The notes under the pieces are model-generated. The model saw only the letters and a list, made by a program, of their open reading frames with translations, searched no databases and was not told the DNA's origin. This document shows positions 1 to 10,859 of a DNA stretch of 64,000 nucleotides, piece after piece. How positions within the stretch are numbered: the first letter of the stretch is position 1; each line of letters starts with the position of its first letter. Made by a program: the position numbers and the translations under genes. The DNA is from Dipteris shenzhenensis. Its lineage: Eukaryota > Polypodiophyta > Polypodiopsida > Gleicheniales. Location: NCBI GenBank assembly GCA_047967505.1, contig CM106538.1; one strand, 5' to 3'.

Positions 1-613
1 CTAATCTCTTCTGAAGCCATGCACTAATTCGCTCCTTACTCCACTTGTGACTTAAACTTCACGTGTGGATAAATTATTTTTTTAATATCTAAGAATCCAT
101 ATGGTTGTCTATATTCCTAGGTAAAGTGATAACAAGCTGGGGAAAACAAGCATTACCTATCTACCCAAACGTAACTATGATGTTCTAACACCTAGTTTGT
201 TTGGATGGTGGTGGCAAGTAAGTGGACCCCAACCTCGCCTGCTTGAGGATTCGACATCTTTTTTCAATATTATCGTTGTCAAACTCAAATTTATTAAAAA
301 TTCATAATTTTGATCAAAATTTTTGCAAACTCTAGTTACATTTTTCAACTTAGATGTCTCAAACATTTTTTCCTTATATGTTTCCCTTTTTAAACTTTTT
401 ATCCAATTGATGGAATTAATTGTATGGCTCAATTATTGATGGGACTTTTTAATCTACACACACACCAGCTTTAAAACCTTTTATGAGTAATATGGAAAGG
501 GTGGTGGGAGTATGATATTTTCTTGGGAGGTGTCGTCTTCTTGGTACGATTGAGAGAACAAGAGGGAGGAAGAGACAAAGTAAGGATTGTGAAAAAGAGA
601 AATTTTTTATGTT

Positions 614-616
<3 letters not shown>

Positions 617-644
<28 letters not shown>
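617..644. repeat. (CA)14 microsatellite
   Basis: An uninterrupted dinucleotide CA run of about 28 bp. Short minus-strand frames that read as cysteine-valine runs are artefacts of it. Confidence 0.95.
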
Positions 645-646
<2 letters not shown>

Positions 647-1444
647 TAACTAGAAAAGAATTCGAGGCATGATGCTAGATGCAAGGCGTGGCGACGCTTG
701 AGGGCCATAGAGGAAAAGGGACCATGAGGGAAGAAGCATTAACATAGGTGGGGAAAAAGGATTAAGAGGGGTGGGAATGAAGAGAGGGGCTATACCACAA
801 GGGGGAAGGGAGAAGGGGAAGAGGAGCATGTACATAATGGGAGGTGGAATGTAGAGATGGAGACATCAACGGAAGAGAGTCATGCTTTATTTGAAAGGAA
901 GGATGCGGGGGCGAAATCAAAGTACTAGCTAGGTGGCTTTACAAGAATGAGCGTGTTACATCAAGGAATAGCCCCCTCCTTTTATAGCTAAGAGAGAGGG
1001 TCTCTCCTAATAAATGCATCCTCCCACATGCATGGTGTGTGTGGAAAAGTCTCCCATGTGGGCTAGGTGGGTACGCACTCTCAATTGTGTGCGACAACCT
1101 TGCCTATGCCAATAAATATATTGATGCTATGAAATTTTTGATATTATCATTTGGATTTTAAAATTTTAGCCAAGTATCAAAAGCAATGGAGTATAGCATC
1201 AAAATTGGCCTAGTTGTAGTTGTGGAGCTCAATCATTTTCTTGGATAGTGCAATTGTTTTCAAGAAATTTTGCACTAAGTCTTGCAAGTATCTTGACGAA
1301 GAATATTTCTATCCCACCCATACTTATAGCTAATTAATTGGTCTTGAATCTTATATAGTGTCCATATATAAGAGATAATTATGTACTCCCATTATGATTG
1401 ATGAATTATGTTCTTATTTGGTCAAGTTTCCAAGGCCTTTTAGA

Positions 1445-1655
1445 TTACTTGATAAGATTTGGGAAGCATGAAATCTCATTTATAAATCCATTCTTGATCA
1501 AGTTCTTTGGTATATCAAGGCACTAAACCTCACAAAGATTTCCTAAAGTCTAGATAATTACTTGATAAGAGTTGGGAAACATGAAATCTCATTTGTAAAT
1601 CCATTCTTGATCAAGTTCTTTGGTATATCAAGGTAGTAACATCACAAAGATTCAC
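1445..1655. repeat. 113-bp tandem duplication
   Basis: Two adjacent copies begin with TTACTTGATAAG at 1445 and 1558. They share about 95 bp of nearly identical sequence, including CATGAAATCTCATTT and a stretch ending in TTTGGTATATCAAGG. Few differences separate them, so the duplication is younger than the surrounding decay. Confidence 0.85.
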
Positions 1656-2967
1656 TTAAAGAAAGTATATTTAAACCTTTGTTAGGATGAACTATGGTTC
1701 CATCACATTTCCATGTAAAATAAACTATATTCACAAGGTTTAATTAATATCACAAGTTTCTAAGAATATACATGACTAGCCTATGAAGCGGCTAGAAAGG
1801 ATATTCTCCCAAGTTTCTTATATGTCTAGGAAAAAATTATTGCATTTTATTGAGCAATTCATGTATTGTGAAGTTTTTCATTCAAAAGTTAATGCTTTCC
1901 TTCTTTAGTTACATAAGCATTGCATGTTGTGGTAATGATATATTGAATTATTAGGTCATTTTGTTGGCCATTTTTGAACTATTCTCAAATTGATATAAAT
2001 TTTCTCTTGAGTCCTCCTTTTCAAGCTAGAAATTATATTAAATAATTCATGTGATTGATTTCAGCTAATCTATCTAGGGCCTTCTTAATTTATCTTGAAT
2101 GTGTTTTTTGGACCAAAACCTCATGCAATAGGCATCAAATGATGAACATGTACATCCTTTCGGTAAGCATCACAATGGATTGGAGGAGTCAATAGAAATC
2201 TAATAGCTATTCATTTGGAATGAATTCTTTCAATAATGCTTACTTGGATGTTGATGATCTATAGAGATCCACCATGGTCAAACTCTATGGAATGAGAGAA
2301 GATGGTGAGAGGACCTCCATCTTTTCACTAGAATTTACTTAGTTGCATCTTCTATCAGCTAACTAATTTTGTCATTAATTGTATAGAGGGTAATGATAAG
2401 CTAGTATTTTTTATCGAAATGGATGAAGATCAATTGGTCAATGAGCAAAAGCTAGAGAGAGTGAGCAATTATATTATGAAAAAATCAGTGCATTTTGTCC
2501 AAGGTGACAATGAAGTTTTGCAAGATTTCTTAGCACAATCTAGGAAGGACATAAGATAGCTTGTAGGGAAATAGGAATCCCATAGATTATTTAAAAACAA
2601 GAGTGAGGGAAACATTGTTGGTGTATTGGCATGGAACATTTTAGTTGAATGGCATGTTTTTGGTAATATGAAGACACTTAAATTATTTAATTCTGATGAT
2701 ATAGGTTCAAATGCAAAATTCATATGCAAGTATTGCATGTTCTCTCAATGGATGCAAAAGGTAGGCTTACAATCTTATCCATCAAAAGTGGGATGCAATC
2801 TTGTCCATCCCACTAGAGATAGTGCACATATGTACTTCACAAGTTGAAATTTGCATACTTGGTAGGTTGTTATATTTGCATCTTGTTTATGCTTGGAATT
2901 TGATCCTAGAAGAAGTATCCTCCAAGGATTTGCTTTGAGAGATGGGATTCCATGCAAAACTTAAGGT

Positions 2968-3000
2968 GGAATCCCATCTCCATGGAGGAGATGGGATTCC
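2968..3000. repeat. Perfect 14-bp hairpin with a flanking third arm copy
   Basis: The left arm at 2968-2981 (GGAATCCCATCTCC) is perfectly complementary to the right arm at 2987-3000, with a 5-base loop. A further copy of the right-arm sequence lies just upstream at about 2939-2952, so alternative pairings are possible. No gene is associated with it. Confidence 0.85.
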
Positions 3001-5600
3001 ATAGTGGACGTGTCAAACTTAAGGTGGAGAAGAAAATGTCCAAGGAATCACAAAATCTTCCTGCCAAAGTGTCCATGGGTGGAGAAAAGGCAAGGAGATT
3101 CTTATCCAACCACAATATTGACAAACAAAAATATGCATTATCTCATAGTAACTTGTGTTGAGAATATTGGAAAGATTTATGTGAATGCACTACCAATAAG
3201 GATTCACATTCTCAAATAGTGGACTTTTGGAGAAAAAGTGTGGCCAAAGCTTGATGCATTGATAAACTTGCTTTGCCAAAGCCAAATCAACAAGTTGTAT
3301 TATAAAAGGTTCAGGATGGCATCGAAAGAATTATGTAGTAAGTGGTCAATGTGGGGATTGACATATTACGTTTTACATGGTAATCCTATCATCATCATAA
3401 TCTTTGAATGAACTTTATTTATATTTTATCACTAAAATTTTTTAGTTCATGTCTTTAGCATATTCTCTATGTGCAAGGACCGTGGTTTTGTAAAGATGTG
3501 GGACCTCTATCCACTTGGAGCACACAAGGCATGGAGAAGTCACACTATTGAGCCACAGAATCTTACTTCAAAAACACAAGGCATGGTGGTGGAATCTCTT
3601 GATTGGTTTTTTGGACCTTTAATGGTAGGACTCCCCAGTGTCAAAAGGAAAAGGCATCTAAACTTTCAAAAGTAGGACACTCTTTATCAAAGAATAGTAG
3701 GAATTTTGCTTGGAAGACCTCTATAAGGAGTCAACAATTTTCACCTTAGGGTTGCAAAGTAGAGTTGGGGACAAGAGACCAGATGCATCCATCAAAAATG
3801 TGAAGCTATGATTTTATTGTACATGGCTCTATTATGAATAAAGTGCATATTTTGACTTCAAAATATTGCTCTAAATTTCATAAAGATGTGCGGGCATGGT
3901 ACTGTGTACTTGTGTTTGGAACATGTGGGTCAAGGTGGTAGGGGGATGGGCAAGAGCACACTCAACAAGATATAACTTAAAAGTGTCTTACAATCCTTTT
4001 AAAAATAGGGTTAAAAATACTTTTAAAAGGTCTATATAAGGAACTTTCAAACCCTAAACTCACGTTTTCTACTGCAAGAGTTAAAAGGTCTATATAAGGC
4101 ATGAAATTCACAATATCTATTAAAAAAACTTCTAGACACATCAAACCCCATATCAAGACTCCATGTCAATCTTCCTTAAACTTCACCCAACTCCATGGAA
4201 TCCTTTGAATGCACTCCCAATGATTGAGAAAGTTCCCTCACTCAACCCATGACCCTCATCATCCATCCCTTAACCTCACACTCAAATGCTTGGACATATC
4301 CACACTCTCTCACACACTCCATTGAAAATTCCCCATTATAGAGCAATTGGGACCCAACCCACCTTTCATTGATTGAGCTACTGAGGGTAAACCAAAGATA
4401 CATTGTTTGCAAGACTACTAGTTATGGATAACCTAACAAAATAACCCATGCTCAAGCAAATAGCTCAAAATCCCACCTCTCCTATTGCATCTTTGTTGCT
4501 AATATAGAGTAATCCATTGGCCATGGACTTAGTGAGATATTAGGTGCCTTTAGCAACTCCATAGAAAAAGAAGAAGCCAAGGTTTAAATCAGCCATTCCA
4601 TATTAATGGGATGAGCCTCAAACAATAAAAAACAATGGATCTAAATACAAAAAGCAAGTGGTATTAGAGGAATACGAGGAATCACATGAAAGGGATAATA
4701 GAAGAACAAAACTCAAGGCAAATAAGAGTTTATAGAGCCTTGTGCCGAAACTAGTGTAGGTTCCAAAGGTGTAAAGAGGAACAAATAAACCAAGCACAAA
4801 GGCACTACAAGAAATAAAAAATTATAGAACACTATCCACAATCTGATTCCTACTTATCCATTCCAACGTGCTGTATTGAGATTCCAAAATTACAAGTTGG
4901 ATGTGTGATTCAACACAAGCACTATGGGAGCACTCAATGAATCTCCAAAACACTAGTATTTCTAGAGACTCAAAGACAAGAATGTGACTTTGAGAGTGAG
5001 GAGGAGAGCATGGAGGCTGCAAGTGATGGGAAACGCTATTACCTCTATCTTCCCCAAATAACAAGCTTGTGGATGATTGTTATCCTATTCTACTAGAGGA
5101 TGTTCTTAGGCTATGCCTCACTCCCTTTTAGTGCGAGAAGGATTTGAGTGCACCTATGGAATTTACCATGTTCATATGAGAATATTCTTCTTTCCCAAAG
5201 CCAAATCCTTTTAGTTACTCCATGTCGCTTCCTAGCTCCATTACATTTAGTATGGATGCAAGATAGAAGCAATTAGGCATAAAAAAGTAGGAGACTCATC
5301 TTTAGAGTCAAGCCACCCTTTCTTGGTCATTCTCAAGGACCTCAAAGGAGAATTATTTGCAACCCCATTCTTGAAGATAGGTCATGATCATATCTGTACA
5401 AGTTCCCAAGGGTCTTGAATATCTTCACTTGCAGTGGAAAGGCAGAAGCTAGAGGACTAGCCAGAGATGATTTTGATGATGGTGAAGGAAGGACCAAAAT
5501 TCTACACAGAAAGAGAGCTATTGAAGTCTTGACCAAATTATGTGGTAGATCATCCTCCTTCTTCAAGTATCAAATAACACCTTGACAAGAGGAGACATAG
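3001..5600. other. Stretch without a recognisable gene
   Basis: Short frames on both strands show no family similarity I can recognise, and stops are frequent in all frames. The base composition matches the surrounding repeat DNA. The 5' end of the LINE that follows may reach into the last few hundred bases. Confidence 0.45.
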
Positions 5601-5689
5601 CAGGTGTTATGGCTCTAGAGCATGGCTTTGAGGGAGGGGCATTTCAAGAGGAAGAATCCATCTCTTGCACCCAGTAATATAATCTCCAC

Positions 5690-6320
5690 TTTTATTGATG
5701 AGGATTTACATATAAAATTCATGGCATGGTTATATCTCTCACACGTTGGTAGGCTTCCTCCCTGGATCCCAAACTCTTGCACTCTTTATAGAGAATTGGC
5801 TAAAAAATAATTGGGTGGAAAATGGACTAGTAGTTACAAATGTCAAATTCCTTAAGAAGGGGTATTATGTCTCTCTCTTTGAAAAAGTGGAGATGGACTT
5901 CAAAGCTTCAAGTTAATGATTGTGGAACAAGAGATCAACCTTTGTACTTGTAGCCTTGGAATGTAGACTTTTCTCTAGATTGGCCTAGGTCTACAAAAAT
6001 ATGTGTGTGGGTTGAATTCTCAATCTCCCTCTTTCTCTTTGTAACCAAGTAGACAAGCTATGTGGGATGATGGGTGAGGTAGAAGGAATACGAAAAGAGC
6101 AATTTATCAAGAATTTGTAGATATGTGTCAAATGCATTAGACTTTAGATCTTCCAAACATCCTGGTGGTGATTTTAAATATAAATGGGGAGGTGTACAAG
6201 AAGCAACCTCTTCTAAACAATAATCTTCCTAATTCTTACTTTTGGCCACTCACATAATCAAAAATTGCCCTCTGCAAAAGGGTAAGACAAAGTGAGTAGC
6301 CATTCCTCCCCTCAGGTGAA
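5690..6320 (+). pseudogene. LINE ORF1 remnant (DUF4283-like RNA-binding protein)
   Basis: Conceptual translation around 5.77-5.9 kb gives ENWLKNNWVENGLVV followed by NVKFLKKGYYVSLFEKVE. This resembles the start of the DUF4283 domain of plant L1 ORF1 proteins, which bind the element's RNA. About 60 codons later comes a VALECRLFSRLA-like stretch matching the domain's second half. Several stops interrupt it. The position just upstream of the endonuclease supports the call. The family assignment is by eye and only moderately certain. Confidence 0.5.
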
Positions 6321-7506
6321 ACAAAATGGGCTATTAAGAAAAGAAAAGGACAAGAGGAAATAGTGTAGAAAGAACCTCATGCAGAAGGGGAAAAGCAAGA
6401 TGCAATAGAGGAGATCAATATAAAAAATAAGAACCTCCTTCTTTCATATATAATAATTCCTTTAAGGCCTTAATAGATTAAGAAATAGAGGAATGGATTT
6501 TGGAATTTTAAGGGAATATGGTAGACCTAGAGATCAAACATGGTTGATCAATGGATTTGAAAATGAGGTTGATCAAGGAGATATGATGATCATTGAGCTA
6601 GGAGAGGTAAATGAATCTACCAGAGGAGCTTTCTGAACTAAAGATAGGAGAAAAAGTCTTTATTGTAAATGGGAAAACTATGGCTACTATTCAAAACAAA
6701 AGAAGCCTTTTTTAAATTTAAAAAAATAACACTCTTGCCCAAAAGAGGCAAAAAGGGGAAGAACAGGTATAGTAAGTAAACCAATCTCATTCTCACACTA
6801 AATGTGTGTGGTCTAAGTAAACCCTATATAGGGTGGGAAGTAGCTAATTGGTTGAGGTTGAATTCCATTTCCCCAATCTTTTAACTGTACAACAATTTAA
6901 GGTTACACAACATACACTTGAGATGAGACTTAACACAATTGACAAGAGAAGAACTTGGTTTTACACAATCATGAAGAGGGAAGAGGAGGGACTATAATTG
7001 GGGTCCTCTCCCATTTCAAAGGGTATATTATGAGACATTGTAATGATTCCCTAGAAAGGTGGGTGGCCCTACAATGAAAAATAAAGGAGGTTCTATTCAC
7101 ATCTATTTTTGTCTATGCTCCTATAGGGGCATAGACTAGGAAACAAACTTGGGGCTCTCTTACTATCCTAGGGGTGACACCATATTTCTTGGGGACTTCA
7201 ATATGTTTTAGAGTCATGATGATAGATGGGTGAAAAAAGGATATTTCATATGGGGCTCTAAATTGTAGGTCTAGGAAAACATGAAGGATGCTCTTCAATT
7301 AGTGGATATTGCTAAGACAGGTTCCTTCACCTCTAGTGCAAAAATAAGGTAAGAAATAATAGAATAGGGACTAGGCTTGAAATTTTTTACCTCTCACGAT
7401 CTTTTGGATAATACCATTAGTTACTCCTCTCAAATATTCTCCACCCATACTTTGACTACAAAGCACTCATCATTGTTTGTGTCTTTGGAAATGGTAAGAC
7501 GTCTCC

Positions 7507-7558
7507 TCCTTGGTTCAAGGTAGACCCTAAGATCCTTGGTTCAAGGTAGAGCCTAAGA
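7507..7558. repeat. 26-bp tandem duplication inside the LINE
   Basis: Two adjacent 26-bp units beginning TCCTTGGTTCAAGG differ by one base. They lie in the region between endonuclease and reverse transcriptase and look like a local slippage event after the element died. Confidence 0.9.
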
Positions 7559-10074
7559 TCCTTCAACTTAAGTCCATTCAAGAGCAATTAACACTAGTAG
7601 TGCTTCCTAGTTAGAGGCAGTGGAAAAAAACCAAGAGTTGTCAAAAGGCTAGGAAAAATAGACATGTCATTAGATCCCAAAGAAAGGATAGGATAAGGCA
7701 AAGAATTGAAAAATTGGAGTAGAATGCTAGACAAGGTGATGTGAAGGCATAAAAGAAACTCAAAAAGGCCAAGAGAGACCTCAAGATTTAGGAGTAAACC
7801 ATAATCAATGACTCTAAAATCTATTTTAGAGAATGGTGGGCTAACAAAATAGACAGACTCGCTAAGGAAACATGTAGAATTATTAGGAAGAAGAGAATTA
7901 ATGAAGAGGTTCCTTTATTACCTCCATAGAGGAGAACTTGATGCTAACCTTCTAGCATTATCAAGGTCTTTTCTCTACTTTAGTTAATTTATAGGTCATA
8001 ATGCAAGGAAAAAGTGTTAGTAGTACACTAGAGAAAGGGCAGTGGAACTTTGATAACCTGTATTTAAAAATTCCCCTCACCTTGAAAGAGCTCAAAGAAG
8101 CTACTAACAACATGGTTGATGGAAAAACCCCTGGGGAAAATGGATTTCCAATAGAGTTCTATAAGGTTTTCTAGTAGTAGAAAGAGCCCCTTCTTTTAAT
8201 GCTTTGGCAAAAAAGTGTTCAATAGCCACAATTGCCTAGAGAGATGAATGGGGGCATAATTAAACTCATACCTAAGGAGGGGGATAGGAAGAACTAAAAA
8301 ATTAGATACCTCTCACAATGCTCTAATGTACTTACAAGATTTTTGCCAAAGCATTGGCATTAAGAATCCAAAGGAGGATGGATGCATAAGTATTTCCAAA
8401 ATAAGAAGGATTCATCATGGGCAAGCAGCTTCTTGAGGCCAATGTGAATATATGGGAGGGATGTGAGTATGTCAAGGACATCTAGGGCAAAATAGATGTT
8501 TCCTCAAGATTGAATTTGACAACGCATATGATAACTTGGAGTGGGAATTTCTACTTCCATCTTTATAGGGCATGGGTTTAGGAGGATAAAGGTATGTGTC
8601 ATACTTCTAACCAATGCCTCTTCAAAGGTGTGTGTAAATGGAGAAATGACACAAGCATTTAGTCTCAAGAGATTTGTTAGCTAGATCTACCCTTGAGCTC
8701 CACTACTCTTTTTTATCAATGTTGATGCTTAAGCATGGCTCTTACATGATCAAGCTAAAAAGAGCAATATAGGAGGGATTCACCTACCCTTTGGCAAGCA
8801 ACTTGTAAATCAAAAATTTGTTGATGATTGCAACTTGAACCCAAGAAACACAAATCAGGATGTTAAGGGGGTCTTGGACTACTTGATAATTTTTTGTAAT
8901 TCCTTTAGGATCCATGATAACCATTCCAACACAGGTTACTCTACTCTCAAGGGGGGAGAGCAAAAGGTGTTGAAGTAGTTTGGATGTCATAGGATTCCTA
9001 GGGCACTATTTTTAGGCTCTGTGGATACCAATGGGATTCAAAGTCTCAATGGAATATTGGTGGGACTAGTTTCTTGAAAGGTTTAAGGGAAAGGTGGAAA
9101 AGTGGAGTGGATTGGCTGGTGGAAAGATGGCCATATTCTATGTTTCCTATTGGTGTCCCACCAAATCTAATTTGGAAAAGTATACCATACCATGAAGGTC
9201 TTTCCTTTGGGGGGTTGGGGGGGCTGATAGTACAAAAAGAAGAATCTCCAAATTGAGGTGGGATTTTTGGACTAAACCCAAAGGAGGAGAACTTGGGGTG
9301 GTTGACATCTCGCTATTTGCCTACAAGTTCTTAGTGGCTTGAATCATCAAAGAAATCCTTAATCCATAGATGGATTAGGCTCATCTCCTTCTCAAAAAGT
9401 TTTTGCAAGTCAAGCCCATGAGGGCCCAAGTTGGAAAAACTATCCCATGCTCTCTACACTTAATGATGATGAACCCTATTCAACCAATGTGGAAGTCTCT
9501 TTGGAATGCACTTAAAGCTATCAAAATGCAATTTGTGTTTACTAGTAAATGGTATTTTATGAATTTGGACCCCATTTGGGTGTTAGGTATTATCAAAGAT
9601 ACTCCCCTCAATGACAATCATTAAAGCCAGTATTCTCTATAGAAGCTACTAGTATCATTAAATCAAATCTAGTATTGTCTAGTATAAAAAGGGTCTTTAG
9701 ATTTGGGGATAGGTTTTGGTAAAGGATGGTTTTTAGGTCAAAGAGTTGTCCAGACAAATCAAGAAAGAATTTAAACTCTCAAATCAAAATAAAAATCTGG
9801 TTATGGGTAGAGTGAAACTATGGACTATGGTAACACATAGTGGAAAAGAAGATCCACTCTTATTTACTAGAAAGAGTTTAGTTGGTTGGGTTTTGCCCAC
9901 TTTTTGCTTATCGCTACTCCTTTGGATGACATAGAAGAGGTCTATAGGGTTCTCAAGGCAAGAAATTCTTGTGAAAAAGGAGACTCGCTCTAATTTGGAA
10001 CAAGAAGATACCTAAGAAGATGTCAACATTGATGCAGTTGATTCTTCATAAGGATGTTTGGACCAATCTCAAGG

Positions 10075-10320
10075 GGTTCACCTAAAAAAGTTTAGTGTAC
10101 CATGTCCATTCAAAAGGAGGGGTGTTTTAATTCACCTTTTGAAAGAATTTTAACGCGAATACAATAACATGAGGGGTTTTTTAATTCAAATTTAGAAAAA
10201 ATCCCATTAGTTCACAAGTAAAGAGGGGTGGTTTTATTGGGGAGGAAATTTTAGTTAAGGGATTTTTTAAATACCTCTTGAATCGATGTGATACATAGGG
10301 TTTCTTAATAGTGCACCCTC
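10075..10320 (+). mobile_element. ~245-bp short dispersed element, copy 1 (inside the LINE)
   Basis: This segment aligns along its whole length with 61,407-61,656. Landmarks shared in order are GGTTCA at the start, CATTCAAAAGGAG, ACAATAACA, TTAGTTCACAAGTAAAGAGG with GGTGGTTTT after it, GAAATTTTAGTT, and TAGTGCACCC at the end. It interrupts the zf-RVT part of the LINE, so it is a true insertion. The ends GGGTTCACC and AGTGCACCC are imperfect inverted repeats (7 of 9 positions), suggesting a MITE-like DNA element. It encodes nothing. I cannot fix the target-site duplication. Confidence 0.8.
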
Positions 10321-10859
10321 TAAGGGGCCAATGGTAGGGGAGAGGCAATAGGCAAAGGAGATGGCAAATGCAAAATATTTCATGTCCATAGGGAGGATGT
10401 TGTCCATTGTTTTGTCTCTTGTCCTAGTGCCAAGAGCATTTGAAAGGCAATCTAGATTCAGATAGGAGAGCCTATAAATTGGAAGGCTATTCTACTAGGA
10501 GATGCTACATTGCCTCAATAGATATTTTGGATATTTTTCTATCGGTCTTTTTTTTTCAGTCTTTTCCATAAGGGTGTAAGTTGTATGGAACCTCAATGTA
10601 AAATCTCTTCTTGGAACTAGTATATGAGAACATATTTTTATGTCTAAAAGGAGGCTACAAAGCAAGTGATAGTTGGTCTTTTTGAAGATGCCAAAGTGTG
10701 TGCCATCCACACAAAGAGGGTGACTACAAAGACCTATCCATTTCAAATAACCTCTACCCTAATCCCTTCTTTAGGCCATAAATTTTCTGTATATCTTGCC
10801 CTTGGAGGCACCTGGTTCACTTGCCACATCAATGTAATTTCTCTCATTTAATACAATAT

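Larger units (their letters stand above)
1..2930. other. Stretch without a recognisable gene
   Basis: No reading frame over 90 codons and no domain I recognise occurs on either strand. The DNA is AT-rich and CpG-poor, like the decayed repeats elsewhere in the window. It contains one CA microsatellite and one 113-bp tandem duplication, listed separately. It is probably old transposon-derived DNA, but I cannot name the family. Confidence 0.5.
5600..10850 (+). mobile_element. Decayed L1-type LINE retrotransposon
   Basis: A plus-strand non-LTR retrotransposon whose parts fall in the usual plant L1 order: a DUF4283-like first protein, an apurinic endonuclease, a reverse transcriptase, and a terminal zinc-binding/RNase H-like tail. 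Stops and frameshifts occur every few dozen codons, so it cannot move by itself. The tail is split by an inserted ~245-bp repeat at 10,075-10,320. I see no clear poly(A) tail or target-site duplication, so both ends are approximate. It helps date the region, because the repeat must have inserted after the LINE was already resident. Confidence 0.85.
6840..10850 (+). pseudogene. LINE ORF2 remnant (endonuclease, reverse transcriptase, zf-RVT tail)
   Basis: The endonuclease is visible near 7.18-7.24 kb as FLGDFNMF.SHDDRW, matching the L1 endonuclease GDFNMV...DDR motif. The reverse transcriptase starts near 8.1 kb with MVDGKTPGENGFPIEFYK, equivalent to the usual DKAPGPDGFP.EFYK. It continues through GGIIKLIPKEGDRKN near 8.25 kb and EFDNAYDNLEWEFLLPSL near 8.51-8.56 kb, which is the A-motif region. 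A maturase-like LAGGKMA...YW stretch follows near 9.1 kb. After the inserted repeat, HVHREDVVHCFVSCPSAKSI near 10.38-10.44 kb matches the zf-RVT domain. In-frame stops are numerous. The protein would have copied the element's RNA at a nicked chromosomal target. Confidence 0.8.
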
